From assembly GCF_014654785.1 (NCBI RefSeq), contig NZ_BNBD01000006.1, forward strand, positions 1 through 64,000: DNA of 64,000 nucleotides, given 5' to 3'. The stretch comes from Streptomyces mashuensis. Lineage in GTDB: Bacteria; Actinomycetota; Actinomycetes; Streptomycetales; Streptomycetaceae. Position numbers and translations under genes: made by a program. The notes beneath the pieces were generated by a model. The model saw only the letters and a list, made by a program, of their open reading frames with translations. It had not been told where the DNA came from and made no database searches. This document shows positions 1 through 7,965 of the stretch, in pieces (the first letter of the stretch is position 1; every line of letters begins with the position of its first letter).

Positions 1-60
1 CTCTCGGCCTCGCTCGGAGGGGTGTTCGGGGAACGGCGGCCGATGATACCGGGGCGCGGG

Positions 61-94
61 CGCGCCGGACGGGCCCGTGGGCCCGTCCGGCGCG
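61..94 (-). terminator. Strong hairpin terminator downstream of the aldehyde dehydrogenase
   Basis: Perfect inverted repeat: a 16-bp arm at 61-76 and its complement at 79-94, with a 2-base centre. It lies 31 bp beyond the dehydrogenase stop codon on the minus strand. No T-run follows, which is normal for Streptomyces hairpin terminators. Bases 1-60 show no gene. Confidence 0.75.
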
Positions 95-124
95 GGGGGC
101 ACCTCCCAGCGGTAGCTGGGGGAG
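95..124. repeat. Short intergenic palindromic repeat (CCCAGC-GGTA-GCTGGG)
   Basis: A G-run is followed by CCTCCCAGC, GGTA and GCTGGGGGAG; arms at 105-110 and 115-120. It abuts the dehydrogenase stop codon. From memory, this string (or its complement) is a very common dispersed intergenic element of Streptomyces genomes. Its copy number here cannot be measured from one window. Confidence 0.55.
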
Positions 125-125
125 A

Positions 126-1577
126 TCAGCCCAGCGAGGTCATCACGTGCTTGATCCGCGTGTAGTCCTCGAAGCCGTAGGCGGACAGGTCCTTGCCGTA
201 GCCGGACTTCTTGAAGCCGCCGTGGGGCATCTCGGCGACGAGCGGGATGTGCGTGTTGATCCAGACGCAGCCGAAGTCGAGGGCCTTCGACATCCGCATG
301 GCGCGGGCGTGGTCCTTCGTCCAGACGGAGGAGGCGAGCGCGTACTCGACGCCGTTGGCGTACTCGACGGCCTGGTCCTCGTCGGTGAAGGACTGGACGG
401 TGATGACGGGGCCGAAGACCTCCTTCTGCACGATCTCGTCGTCCTGCTTCAGGCCGGTGACGACGGTGGGCGCGTAGAAGAAGCCCTTGTCGCCGACGCG
501 GTGGCCGCCGGTCTCGACGGTGGCGTGCCCGGGCAGCCGCTCGATGAAGCCGGCGACCTGGGCGAGCTGGTTGGCGTTGTTGAGCGGGCCGTAGAGGACG
601 TCCTCGTCGTCGGGCAGGCCGGTCTTGGTCTCGGCGGCGGCCTTGGCCAGGGCGGTGACGAACTCGTCGTGGACGGAGGCGTGCACCAGGACGCGGGTGG
701 CGGCGGTGCAGTCCTGGCCGGCGTTGAAGAAGCCGGCGACGGCGATGTCCTCGGCGGCCTTGGCCAGGTCGGCGTCCTCGAAGACGACGACGGGCGCCTT
801 GCCGCCGAGCTCCAGGTGGACGCGCTTGAGGTCGCGCGAGGCCGACTCGGCGACCTGCATGCCGGCGCGCACCGAGCCGGTGATGGAGGCCATGGCGGGC
901 ACCTGGTGCTCGACCATGAGGCGGCCGGTCTCGCGGTCGCCGCACAGGACGTTGAAGATGCCCTTGGGGTGGCCGAGCTCCTCCAGCACGCCGTCGATGA
1001 TCTCGGCGATGAGGACGGTGGAGGCGGGGGTGGTGTCCGAGGGCTTGAGGACGACCGTGTTGCCCGCGGCGAGCGCCGGGGCGAACTTCCACACGGCCAT
1101 CATCATCGGGTAGTTCCACGGCGCGACCTGGGCGCAGACGCCGACCGGCTCGCGCCGGATGATCGAGGTCATGCCCTCCATGTACTCGCCGGCCGAGCGG
1201 CCCTCGAGCATGCGGGCGGCGCCGGCGAAGAAGCGGATCTGGTCCACCATCGGGGGGACCTCCTCGCTGCGGGTGAGCGCGAGGGGCTTGCCGGTGTTCT
1301 CCGACTCGGTGGCGACGAGGTCCTCGGCCCGCGCCTCGAAGGCGTCGGCGATCTTCAGCAGAACCTTCTGGCGCTCGGCGGGGACGAGGTCCCGCCAGTG
1401 GGGGAAGGCGGCGGCGGCCGCGGCCATGGCGGCGTCGACGTCCGCCGCACCCGACAGCGGGGCGGTGGCGTAGGCCTCGCCGGTGACCGGATTGACGATC
1501 TCGGTGGTCCGCCCGTCGGCGGCGTCCCGGAACTCCCCGGCGATGTAGTTGCGCAGGCGGCGCGGCTCGGTGGTCAC
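126..1577 (-). CDS. Gamma-aminobutyraldehyde dehydrogenase-like NAD-dependent aldehyde dehydrogenase
   Basis: A cytosolic class aldehyde dehydrogenase of 483 residues, full length for the family. It probably oxidises 4-aminobutyraldehyde to GABA in putrescine degradation. The catalytic general base lies in HLELGGKAP (Glu about 256) and the nucleophile in FFNAGQDC (Cys about 290). The GTG at 1577 is chosen because homology begins there and GAAGGGG lies about 8 bases upstream; a longer ATG frame starts at 1649 but adds 24 unlike residues. The gene diverges from an Lrp-type regulator and an aminotransferase, which fits a locally controlled amine catabolic unit. The substrate is inferred from family resemblance and context. 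Confidence 0.9.
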   Translation of the reverse strand: MTTEPRRLRNYIAGEFRDAADGRTTEIVNPVTGEAYATAPLSGAADVDAAMAAAAAAFPHWRDLVPAERQKVLLKIADAFEARAEDLVATESENTGKPLALTRSEEVPPMVDQIRFFAGAARMLEGRSAGEYMEGMTSIIRREPVGVCAQVAPWNYPMMMAVWKFAPALAAGNTVVLKPSDTTPASTVLIAEIIDGVLEELGHPKGIFNVLCGDRETGRLMVEHQVPAMASITGSVRAGMQVAESASRDLKRVHLELGGKAPVVVFEDADLAKAAEDIAVAGFFNAGQDCTAATRVLVHASVHDEFVTALAKAAAETKTGLPDDEDVLYGPLNNANQLAQVAGFIERLPGHATVETGGHRVGDKGFFYAPTVVTGLKQDDEIVQKEVFGPVITVQSFTDEDQAVEYANGVEYALASSVWTKDHARAMRMSKALDFGCVWINTHIPLVAEMPHGGFKKSGYGKDLSAYGFEDYTRIKHVMTSLG

Positions 1578-1820
1578 GTGGTGCCACCCCTTCTGTCGGT
1601 CGGCGGAACGGTGAAGATTCTTCGGTCTCCCGGCGTCACGGCCGGACACCCTGCGGTGGGGCGTCCGGTGGCCGGGACGCTCAGCCTAGCCAGGGAAGTC
1701 ACGCTTTCGACATACCCAACTTCGAAGAACGACGGAATCAGTACTTCCTGCACCAGTTCGCTACGGATTTCATCGATTCCTGCTTGCCAGGCCGCTGACT
1801 CCTCATGCACAGTGAATTCC
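1578..1820. promoter_or_regulatory. Divergent promoter region, dehydrogenase / Lrp regulator
   Basis: A 243-bp intergenic stretch between divergent genes. The part from about 1700 to 1800 is noticeably less GC-rich than its surroundings, with AT-containing words such as ACATACCCAACTTCGAAG. Both promoters and probably the operator for the adjacent Lrp-type regulator must lie here. I could not define a convincing -35/-10 pair or operator. Confidence 0.45.
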
Positions 1821-2312
1821 GTGGCCAGTCGTAACCCAGACCCGAAGGGCGTGCCGGGCACGCCGCAGCCGATCGACGCAGTCTCCCTGGCGATCATCGA
1901 GCAGCTCCAGGAGGACGGCCGCCGGCCCTACGCGGCGATCGGCAAGGCCGTCGGGCTGTCCGAGGCCGCCGTCCGGCAGCGCGTGCAGAAGCTGCTCGAC
2001 CAGGGCGTGATGCAGATCGTCGCGGTCACCGACCCGCTCACCGTGGGCCTGCGCCGCCAGGCCATGGTCGGCATCAACGTCGAGGGCGACCTCGACCCCG
2101 TCGCCGACGCCCTGACCGCCATGGACGAGGTGGAGTACGTCGTCTGCACCGCCGGCTCCTTCGACCTGCTCATCGAGATCGTCTGCGAGGACGACGAGCA
2201 CCTCCTGGAGACCATCAACAAGCGCATCCGCACCCTGCCCGGCGTCCGCTCCACCGAAAGCTTCGTCTACCTCAAGCTCCGCAAACAGACCTATACGTGG
2301 GGAACCCGATAG
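1821..2312 (+). CDS. Lrp/AsnC family transcriptional regulator
   Basis: A 163-residue regulator. It has an N-terminal AsnC-type winged helix (IDAVSLAIIEQLQEDGRRPY, then the recognition part GLSEAAVRQRVQKL) and a C-terminal RAM ligand-binding domain ending in a typical FVYLKL strand. The GTG at 1821 is used; another in-frame GTG lies at 1812. The much longer open frame leading into it is antisense read-through of the dehydrogenase gene. The stop overlaps the start of the downstream aminotransferase, so the two are probably co-transcribed. It probably senses an amino acid or amine and controls the flanking catabolic genes; the effector is unknown. Confidence 0.92.
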   Translation: MASRNPDPKGVPGTPQPIDAVSLAIIEQLQEDGRRPYAAIGKAVGLSEAAVRQRVQKLLDQGVMQIVAVTDPLTVGLRRQAMVGINVEGDLDPVADALTAMDEVEYVVCTAGSFDLLIEIVCEDDEHLLETINKRIRTLPGVRSTESFVYLKLRKQTYTWGTR

Positions 2313-3718
2313 TCGTGAGCACCGACACCGAGACCACCGGCCAGAAGGACACCGCCCCGAAGCACGATCAGCACTCGACCGCGTACGACCACCTGTGGAT
2401 GCACTTCACCCGCATGTCGTCGTACGAACACGCCCCCGTGCCGACCATCGTGCGCGGCGAGGGCGTCCACATCTACGACGACCGGGGCCGCCGCTACCTC
2501 GACGGGCTCGCCGGCCTGTTCGTGGTCCAGGCCGGCCACGGCCGCGCCGAGCTCGCCGAGGCCGCCGCCAAGCAGGCGCAGGAACTGGCCTTCTTCCCCG
2601 TGTGGAGCTACGCCCACCCCAAGGCCGTCGAACTGGCCGAGCGGCTGGCCCACCTCGCGCCCGGCGACCTGAACAAGGTCTTCTTCACCACCGGCGGCGG
2701 CGAGGCCGTCGAGACCGCCTGGAAGCTCGCCAAGCAGTACCACAGGCTCATGGGCCGGCCCGGCAGGCACAAGGTGATATCCCGGGCCGTCGCCTACCAC
2801 GGCACCCCGCACGGCGCCCTGTCCATCACCGGCCTGCCCGCCCTCCGCGCCCCCTTCGAGCCCCTGGTCCCCGGCGCGCACAAGGTGCCCAACACCAACC
2901 TCTACCGCGCCCCCGTGCACGGCGACGACCCCGAGGCGTTCGGCCGCTGGGCCGCCGACCGGATCGAGGAGCAGATCCTCTTCGAGGGCCCCGACACCGT
3001 CGCCGCCGTCTTCCTCGAACCCGTGCAGAACGCCGGCGGCTGCTTCCCGCCCCCGCCCGGCTACTTCCGCCGCGTCCGCGAGATCTGCGACACCTACGAC
3101 GTGCTGCTCGTCTCCGACGAGGTCATCTGCGCCTTCGGCCGGCTCGGCACCACGTTCGGCTGCGAGAAGTTCGGCTACGTGCCCGACATCATCACCTGCG
3201 CCAAGGGCATGACCTCCGGCTACTCCCCCATCGGCGCCGCCATCGTCTCCGACCGCGTCGCCGAGCCCTTCTACCGCGGCGACACCACCTTCCTGCACGG
3301 CTACACCTTCGGCGGCCACCCCGTCTCCGCCGCCGTCGCCCTCGCCAACCTCGACCTGTTCGACCGCGAGGGCCTCAACCAGCACGTCCTCGACCACGAG
3401 GCCGCATTCCTGGGCACCCTCTCGCGGCTGCACGACCTGCCCATCGTGGGCGACGTCCGCGGCAACGGCTTCTTCTACGGCATCGAACTGGTCAAGGACA
3501 AGGCCACCAAGGAGACCTTCACACCCGAGGAGTGCGAACGCCTCCTGTACGGCCTGGTGTCGAAGAAGCTCTTCGAGAACGGCCTGTACTGCCGCGCCGA
3601 CGACCGCGGCGACCCCGTCGTGCAGCTCGCTCCCCCGCTCATCGCCGGCCAGGACGTCTTCGACGAGATCGAGCAGATCCTCCGCCACGTCCTGACCGAG
3701 GCCTGGGCCGCGATCTGA
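2297..3718 (+). CDS. Class III aminotransferase (PLP-dependent, omega-amino acid/putrescine type)
   Basis: A 473-residue fold-type I PLP enzyme. The Schiff-base lysine is Lys303 in CAKGMTSGYSPIGA, and the cofactor-binding Asp is in VSDEVICAFGR. Its GTG start at 2297 overlaps the regulator stop by 16 bases; a second GTG at 2315 is possible, but residues MGNPI look conserved. Members of this group move an amino group from putrescine, GABA or similar omega-amines to a 2-oxo acid. With the dehydrogenase and Lrp regulator next door it probably supplies the aldehyde oxidised by the dehydrogenase. Exact substrate pair is inferred. Confidence 0.92.
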   Translation: MGNPIVVSTDTETTGQKDTAPKHDQHSTAYDHLWMHFTRMSSYEHAPVPTIVRGEGVHIYDDRGRRYLDGLAGLFVVQAGHGRAELAEAAAKQAQELAFFPVWSYAHPKAVELAERLAHLAPGDLNKVFFTTGGGEAVETAWKLAKQYHRLMGRPGRHKVISRAVAYHGTPHGALSITGLPALRAPFEPLVPGAHKVPNTNLYRAPVHGDDPEAFGRWAADRIEEQILFEGPDTVAAVFLEPVQNAGGCFPPPPGYFRRVREICDTYDVLLVSDEVICAFGRLGTTFGCEKFGYVPDIITCAKGMTSGYSPIGAAIVSDRVAEPFYRGDTTFLHGYTFGGHPVSAAVALANLDLFDREGLNQHVLDHEAAFLGTLSRLHDLPIVGDVRGNGFFYGIELVKDKATKETFTPEECERLLYGLVSKKLFENGLYCRADDRGDPVVQLAPPLIAGQDVFDEIEQILRHVLTEAWAAI

Positions 3719-3896
3719 CGCCCCGCCGGAGGACGGCGCGGGCATGAGCCCGATGGAAGGAAAGTGAGGCCCTCCAGCGCCGAGCCTGGACGGAGGCTAG
3801 GATCCCGGTTCCGTACGGTGCCAGTGACCCAATGGCCTCCTTGTTCGTTCGCCCGGACAGGGGAACGGACCCTCTCAGCGATCCGAGGTGCTCGAA

Positions 3897-4634
3897 ATGG
3901 TGGCTCCGCCGGACAACGACGTGCTCTGGGCACGCGGCCTGCACTACTCCTACAACGGCTCTCCCGCGCTGACCGGGGTGTCCATCGGCGTCCGCGAGGG
4001 CGAGATCCTCGCCGTGACCGGCCCCCGCGGCTCGGGCAAGTCCACCCTGCTCAAATGCCTCTCCGGCCAGCTCCTGCCCGACCCCGGCGAGGTGTGGTTC
4101 AACAGCGCCCCCGTCCACACCCTCACCCGCGCCGCCCGCGAACGTCTGCGCCGCGACCGGTTCGGCTGGATCGACAGCGAACCCCACCTCGTCCCCGAAC
4201 TCACGGCCTGGGAGAACGCCGCCCTCCCCCTCCTCGTCCGCGGCACCGGCCGGCGCGCCGCCAAACAGGCCGCCCTCGAATGGCTCGAACGCCTCGACGT
4301 CGGCGACTGCGCCCGCCGCCGACCCGCCGCCCTCCTCCAGGCCCAGCGGCAGCGCGTCGCCATCGCCCGCGCCCTCGCCGCCGAACCCACCGTCGTCTTC
4401 GCCGACGAACCCACCGCCCCCCTGCACAGCGCCGACCGCGCGCAGGTGCTGCGCACCCTCACCACCGCCGCCCGCTCCCACCACCTCACCGTGGTGCTGG
4501 CCACCCTCGACGACGAGAGCGCCGCCCTGGCCGACCGGACCGTCGCCCTCGCCGACGGCCGGCGCGGCGGCGGCATCCCGTTCCCGGACGCGCCCGGAGG
4601 GGAAGGCAGGGCCGCGTGCTCAGTCTCCGCCTGA
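3897..4634 (+). CDS. ABC transporter ATP-binding protein with degenerate signature motif
   Basis: A 245-residue ABC ATPase. Walker A is GPRGSGKST (42-50) and Walker B is VVFADE (166-171). The signature LSGGQ is replaced by LLQAQRQR (146-153), and the usual H-loop histidine appears absent: the strand after Walker B reads VVLATLDDE. The ATG at 3897 has GAGG about 8 bases upstream; a GTG nine bases earlier is less likely. It overlaps the following membrane-protein gene by 19 bases, so the two form a translationally coupled exporter-like pair of the MacB/LolD type. The altered motifs suggest weak or regulatory ATP hydrolysis. The substrate is unknown. Confidence 0.85.
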   Translation: MVAPPDNDVLWARGLHYSYNGSPALTGVSIGVREGEILAVTGPRGSGKSTLLKCLSGQLLPDPGEVWFNSAPVHTLTRAARERLRRDRFGWIDSEPHLVPELTAWENAALPLLVRGTGRRAAKQAALEWLERLDVGDCARRRPAALLQAQRQRVAIARALAAEPTVVFADEPTAPLHSADRAQVLRTLTTAARSHHLTVVLATLDDESAALADRTVALADGRRGGGIPFPDAPGGEGRAACSVSA

Positions 4635-5833
4635 CGCGCGGCGCGCACCCGCTCGTCCTGCTGCGGCGGCTGCTCGTCGCCCTCGCCTCCGCCGCCGCCG
4701 GCTTCCTGCTGCTCAGCGCCCTGGGCTTCGCCACCGCCCACCCCAAGGCCGGGCAGGAGGCCCTCGTCCGCCTGCTGTGGTGCGCCGTGCCGCTCGCCGC
4801 CGTCGTCCACTTCGCCGTCACCGTCGCCCGCGGCGACCCCGCCACCCGGCCCCGCGACGGCCTCGACGCCCTCGGCTTCGGCCCCGCCCGGATGGCGGCC
4901 CTCGCCGCCACCACCTCGGCCGTGTGCTGCGCGCTGGGCAGCGCCCTCGCCCTGCCCGCGTACCTCGAACTCCGCGGCGACCTGGGCGGCACCCCGCTCA
5001 GCGGCCGCGCCGCCGGCCTGCTCGACGCCGGCACCCCCCTGCCCTGGGGTGCCACCGTCACCCTGCTCGGCCTGGCCCCGGCACTGTCCGCCGCCGCCTG
5101 CCTCCTGCTCCTGTACCCGCGCGGCGAACGGCGGCGCGGCGCCCGGCACGCCGCCGGCGACACCGCCCCGGCCGTGCCCGGCGTACCCCAGGAGCCCCGC
5201 CCCGCCTACACCGGCCTGCCCTGGGGCGTGGCCCTCACCGCCTGCGGGTTCGCCCTGGAGGCGTACACCGGCCACGGCCCCGCCCCCGAACCCCACGCCC
5301 TGCTCACCCTGCCCGGCCAGGGCGGCGGTACGTCGCCGGGGCTGCTCGGCGGCTGGCTGCTGGCCCTCCTCGGCGTGGTCCTGGCCGGCCCGGGCATCAC
5401 CCACTGGTCCGGCACCCTCCTGGCCGCCGGCCGCCCCGGCCCCGTACGGCTGCTCGCCGGCCGGATACTGCAGGACGCCGCACGGCGCATCGGCCGGCCG
5501 CTGGGCGTGCTGTGCGCGGTCGCCTCGGGCGCCCTCGCCGCCGCCGAGCTGTACGGCGCCGGGTGGGACGGCGGGGGCGCCCGCCCGTTCGGCCCCCTCA
5601 CCGGGCTGGGCGCGGCGGTGGTGATGGCGTGCGTCACAGCCACGGCCATCACCGCGTCCCTGGACACCCGGCACGCCCGCCACCGCACCGTCGCGGCCCT
5701 GGAACGGCTGGGCATCCCCGCCTCGCTGCTGCGCGGCGCGGCCGCCGTGCGCACCGGCGTGCTGCTGCTCGTCCTGGCCCCGCTGACCTGGGTGGTGGCG
5801 GAACTCACCGTCCTCCCGCTCAACCGTTCTTGA
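4616..5833 (+). CDS. ABC transporter membrane subunit / multi-pass membrane protein
   Basis: A 405-residue protein with about eight hydrophobic segments, for example residues 15-35 (LLVALASAAAGFLLLSALGF) and a cluster near the C-terminus. It starts at GTG 4616 inside the end of the ATPase gene, with GGAAGG upstream, so translational coupling is likely. I see no conserved FtsX or MacB motif that fixes the substrate. The partnership with the upstream ATPase is inferred from the overlap. Confidence 0.8.
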   Translation: MLSLRLTRGAHPLVLLRRLLVALASAAAGFLLLSALGFATAHPKAGQEALVRLLWCAVPLAAVVHFAVTVARGDPATRPRDGLDALGFGPARMAALAATTSAVCCALGSALALPAYLELRGDLGGTPLSGRAAGLLDAGTPLPWGATVTLLGLAPALSAAACLLLLYPRGERRRGARHAAGDTAPAVPGVPQEPRPAYTGLPWGVALTACGFALEAYTGHGPAPEPHALLTLPGQGGGTSPGLLGGWLLALLGVVLAGPGITHWSGTLLAAGRPGPVRLLAGRILQDAARRIGRPLGVLCAVASGALAAAELYGAGWDGGGARPFGPLTGLGAAVVMACVTATAITASLDTRHARHRTVAALERLGIPASLLRGAAAVRTGVLLLVLAPLTWVVAELTVLPLNRS

Positions 5834-5937
5834 CCTTTTCTTGACCGACAGGCAACTCCGGAGCCGGAATCGACGTCTGCTGAGAAGGTGCGTCCGCTCA
5901 CGCGGCACGCGGACCTTCAGGTGAACGGAGCTTCTCG

Positions 5938-6873
5938 GTGATCATCGGCCTAGTCACGGCTGTCGCGGCCTCGGCGTGTTACGGCACAGGTTCGGTCCTG
6001 CAGGCCGTCGGGTCGCGCAAATCGGCCCGGCGGGAGGCCGCGGCGGCCTCCGCGACGGGCACCACCACGAACGGCACCACCCAGCACGGCGGCCCCAGCC
6101 TGTCCTCCACGGCGAAGGCCGCCGTGACGTGGGAGTTCATGGTCGGCACGGTCCTCGACTTCGTCGGCTTCGGGCTCGGCGCGCTCGCCGCCCGCCTGCT
6201 GCCGCTGTTCCTCTCCCAGACCGTCATCAGCGCCAACCTCATCATCACGGCCCTGCTCGGCATCAAGCTGCTCGGCATCCGCCTCAACGGCAAGGAGTGG
6301 GCCTCCATCGGCGTCGTCTGCTCCGCGCTGGTGCTGCTGGCCACGGCCGCCGGCCACGAGGGCAGCGGCGACACCGCCCGCTCCACGCACTGGTGGCTGC
6401 TCGCCATCTCCGTCGTCCTGATGGGCGGCGGCACCGTCGCCGTCCGCATGCTCGGCTCCCGCGCCGCCATCCTCGCCGGCCTGCTCTCCGGCCTCGGCTT
6501 CGGCGCCATCGGCGTCGGCGTCCGCATCCTCGACGGCCTCAGCCCCTTCGACCTGCCGACGCTCCTCGCCGACCCGGCGCTGTACGCCATCCTCATCTCC
6601 GGCGCGATCGGCATGTACCTGCACACGGTCGCCCTCCAGATCGGCTCGGTCAACGGCGCCACGGCGGCCCTCGTGGTCGGCGAGACGGTCCTGCCGGGCA
6701 TCATCGGCGTCCTCTGGCTCGGCGACGCCTCCCGCGCCGGCTTCGCCTGGGTCGCGGTCCTCGGCTTCCTCATGGCCGTGGCGGGCGCGGTGGCGGTGGC
6801 CTGGTTCGGCGAACCGGACGCGCATGCGGCTGCGCCGACGGAGCCGGCGCCGGAACCGGCACAGGTCCGCTAG
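5938..6873 (+). CDS. DMT/EamA-like integral membrane protein
   Basis: A 311-residue membrane protein with about nine to ten hydrophobic helices. The N-terminal helix (MIIGLVTAVAASACYGTGSV) is followed by a polar loop at about 28-58, then paired transmembrane segments in two similar halves, as in drug/metabolite transporters. The GTG at 5938 has CGGAG upstream. The gene is preceded by a 104-bp spacer, so it may have its own promoter. It ends at a perfect hairpin shared with the convergent thiamine operon. The substrate is unknown. Confidence 0.8.
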   Translation: MIIGLVTAVAASACYGTGSVLQAVGSRKSARREAAAASATGTTTNGTTQHGGPSLSSTAKAAVTWEFMVGTVLDFVGFGLGALAARLLPLFLSQTVISANLIITALLGIKLLGIRLNGKEWASIGVVCSALVLLATAAGHEGSGDTARSTHWWLLAISVVLMGGGTVAVRMLGSRAAILAGLLSGLGFGAIGVGVRILDGLSPFDLPTLLADPALYAILISGAIGMYLHTVALQIGSVNGATAALVVGETVLPGIIGVLWLGDASRAGFAWVAVLGFLMAVAGAVAVAWFGEPDAHAAAPTEPAPEPAQVR

Positions 6874-6899
6874 GTCCCCGCGCTACCGCGCGGGTGTCC

Positions 6900-6942
6900 T
6901 CAAACGCCGGACGGGCTGAATTTCAGCCCGTCCGGCGTTTGA
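6900..6942. terminator. Bidirectional terminator, 21-bp perfect inverted repeat
   Basis: A 21-bp arm at 6900-6920 is matched perfectly at 6922-6942 around a single centre base. It sits between the stop codons of convergent genes (6873 and 6946) and ends four bases from the second. The core ACGCCGGACGGGCTG is, from memory, a widely repeated Streptomyces terminator word. Confidence 0.9.
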
Positions 6943-6945
6943 AGG

Positions 6946-7965
6946 TCAGGGGAGAACCACCACGTCCTCAGCCGCGAACCCCACCCGCACCGAAGCCCCC
7001 ACCTCCGGCGCAACCGCAAGCGCGCACGCCGCGTCCAGCTCCGGCCCGCCCTCCGGCCGCAACCGCACCACCACGTGGTCCCCCCGGAACGTCCGCCCCG
7101 CCACCACACACGCCAGGTGACCGTCCGGCGCGATGCGGACACCCCCGGGCCGTACGAGCACCCGGCACGCCCCCTCCGCCGTACCCGACGGCACCGGCAC
7201 CGGGCCCCACACCGTCTCCGCGACAGCGCCCCGCACGGTCGCCGCGACCACGTTCTCGAAGCCCAGGAACCGCGCCACGAACTCCGACGCCGGGCGGCGC
7301 CACACCTCCAGCGGCGTACCGGCCTGGGCGATGCGCCCCTCCCCCATCACCACGACGCGGTCGGCGAGCGCGAACGCCTCGCCCTGGTCGTGCGTGACCG
7401 CCAGCACCGTCGTGCCCAGCCGCCGGAACAGCGTGCGCAGCTCGACGACGAGGCGTTCGCGCAGGCTCCGGTCGAGCTGGCCGAGCGGCTCGTCGAGCAT
7501 GAGCAGCCGCGGGCCGGGGGCCAGGGCCCGCGCCAGGGCCACGCGCTGCTGCTCACCGCCGGACAGCTCCCGTACGGGCCGGGCGCCGGCCCCCGGCAGC
7601 CCCACCAGGTCGAGCAGCTCCGCGACGCGGGCGGCAGTCTCGGCGCGGCCGGCGCCGCGCATGCGCAGCCCGAAGGCGACGTTGCCGGCGACGTCCCGCT
7701 GCGGGAACAGCTGGTGGTCCTGGAACATCAGGCCGACCTCACGGCGGTGCGTGGGCACCCCGTCCTGGTCGCGGCCGCCGAGCAGCACCCGGCCGGCCTC
7801 GGCCCGCTGGAGCCCGGCGACCACGCGCAGCAGCGTGGACTTGCCGCTGCCGCTCGGGCCCAGCACGCACACGATCTCGCCCTCGCCGACCGCGAGGTCG
7901 ACCGCGTCGAGCACGGCCTGCCCACCGAAGCGGACGGTGAGGTCCTCCAGCCGCAGCATGGTCAT
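6946..7965 (-). CDS. thiQ: Thiamine-type ABC transporter ATP-binding protein
   Basis: A 339-residue importer ATPase. Walker A is GPSGSGKST (36-44), the signature is LSGGEQQRVALARAL, Walker B is LLMLDEPLGQLD, and the H-loop is VTHDQGEAFAL. A C-terminal TOBE-like extension follows (from about 245). The ATG at 7965 directly follows the permease stop, so the two are coupled. It energises import by the membrane and lipoprotein subunits upstream. The thiamine assignment rests on the TPP riboswitch heading the operon; by sequence alone an iron or polyamine importer ATPase would look similar. Confidence 0.88.
   Translation of the reverse strand: MTMLRLEDLTVRFGGQAVLDAVDLAVGEGEIVCVLGPSGSGKSTLLRVVAGLQRAEAGRVLLGGRDQDGVPTHRREVGLMFQDHQLFPQRDVAGNVAFGLRMRGAGRAETAARVAELLDLVGLPGAGARPVRELSGGEQQRVALARALAPGPRLLMLDEPLGQLDRSLRERLVVELRTLFRRLGTTVLAVTHDQGEAFALADRVVVMGEGRIAQAGTPLEVWRRPASEFVARFLGFENVVAATVRGAVAETVWGPVPVPSGTAEGACRVLVRPGGVRIAPDGHLACVVAGRTFRGDHVVVRLRPEGGPELDAACALAVAPEVGASVRVGFAAEDVVVLP

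Noticed and set aside
147..1820. Extended N-terminus of the Lrp-type regulator (721 codons in all)
   Set aside because: The extra part is antisense to the dehydrogenase; family homology begins only at the GTG near 1821.
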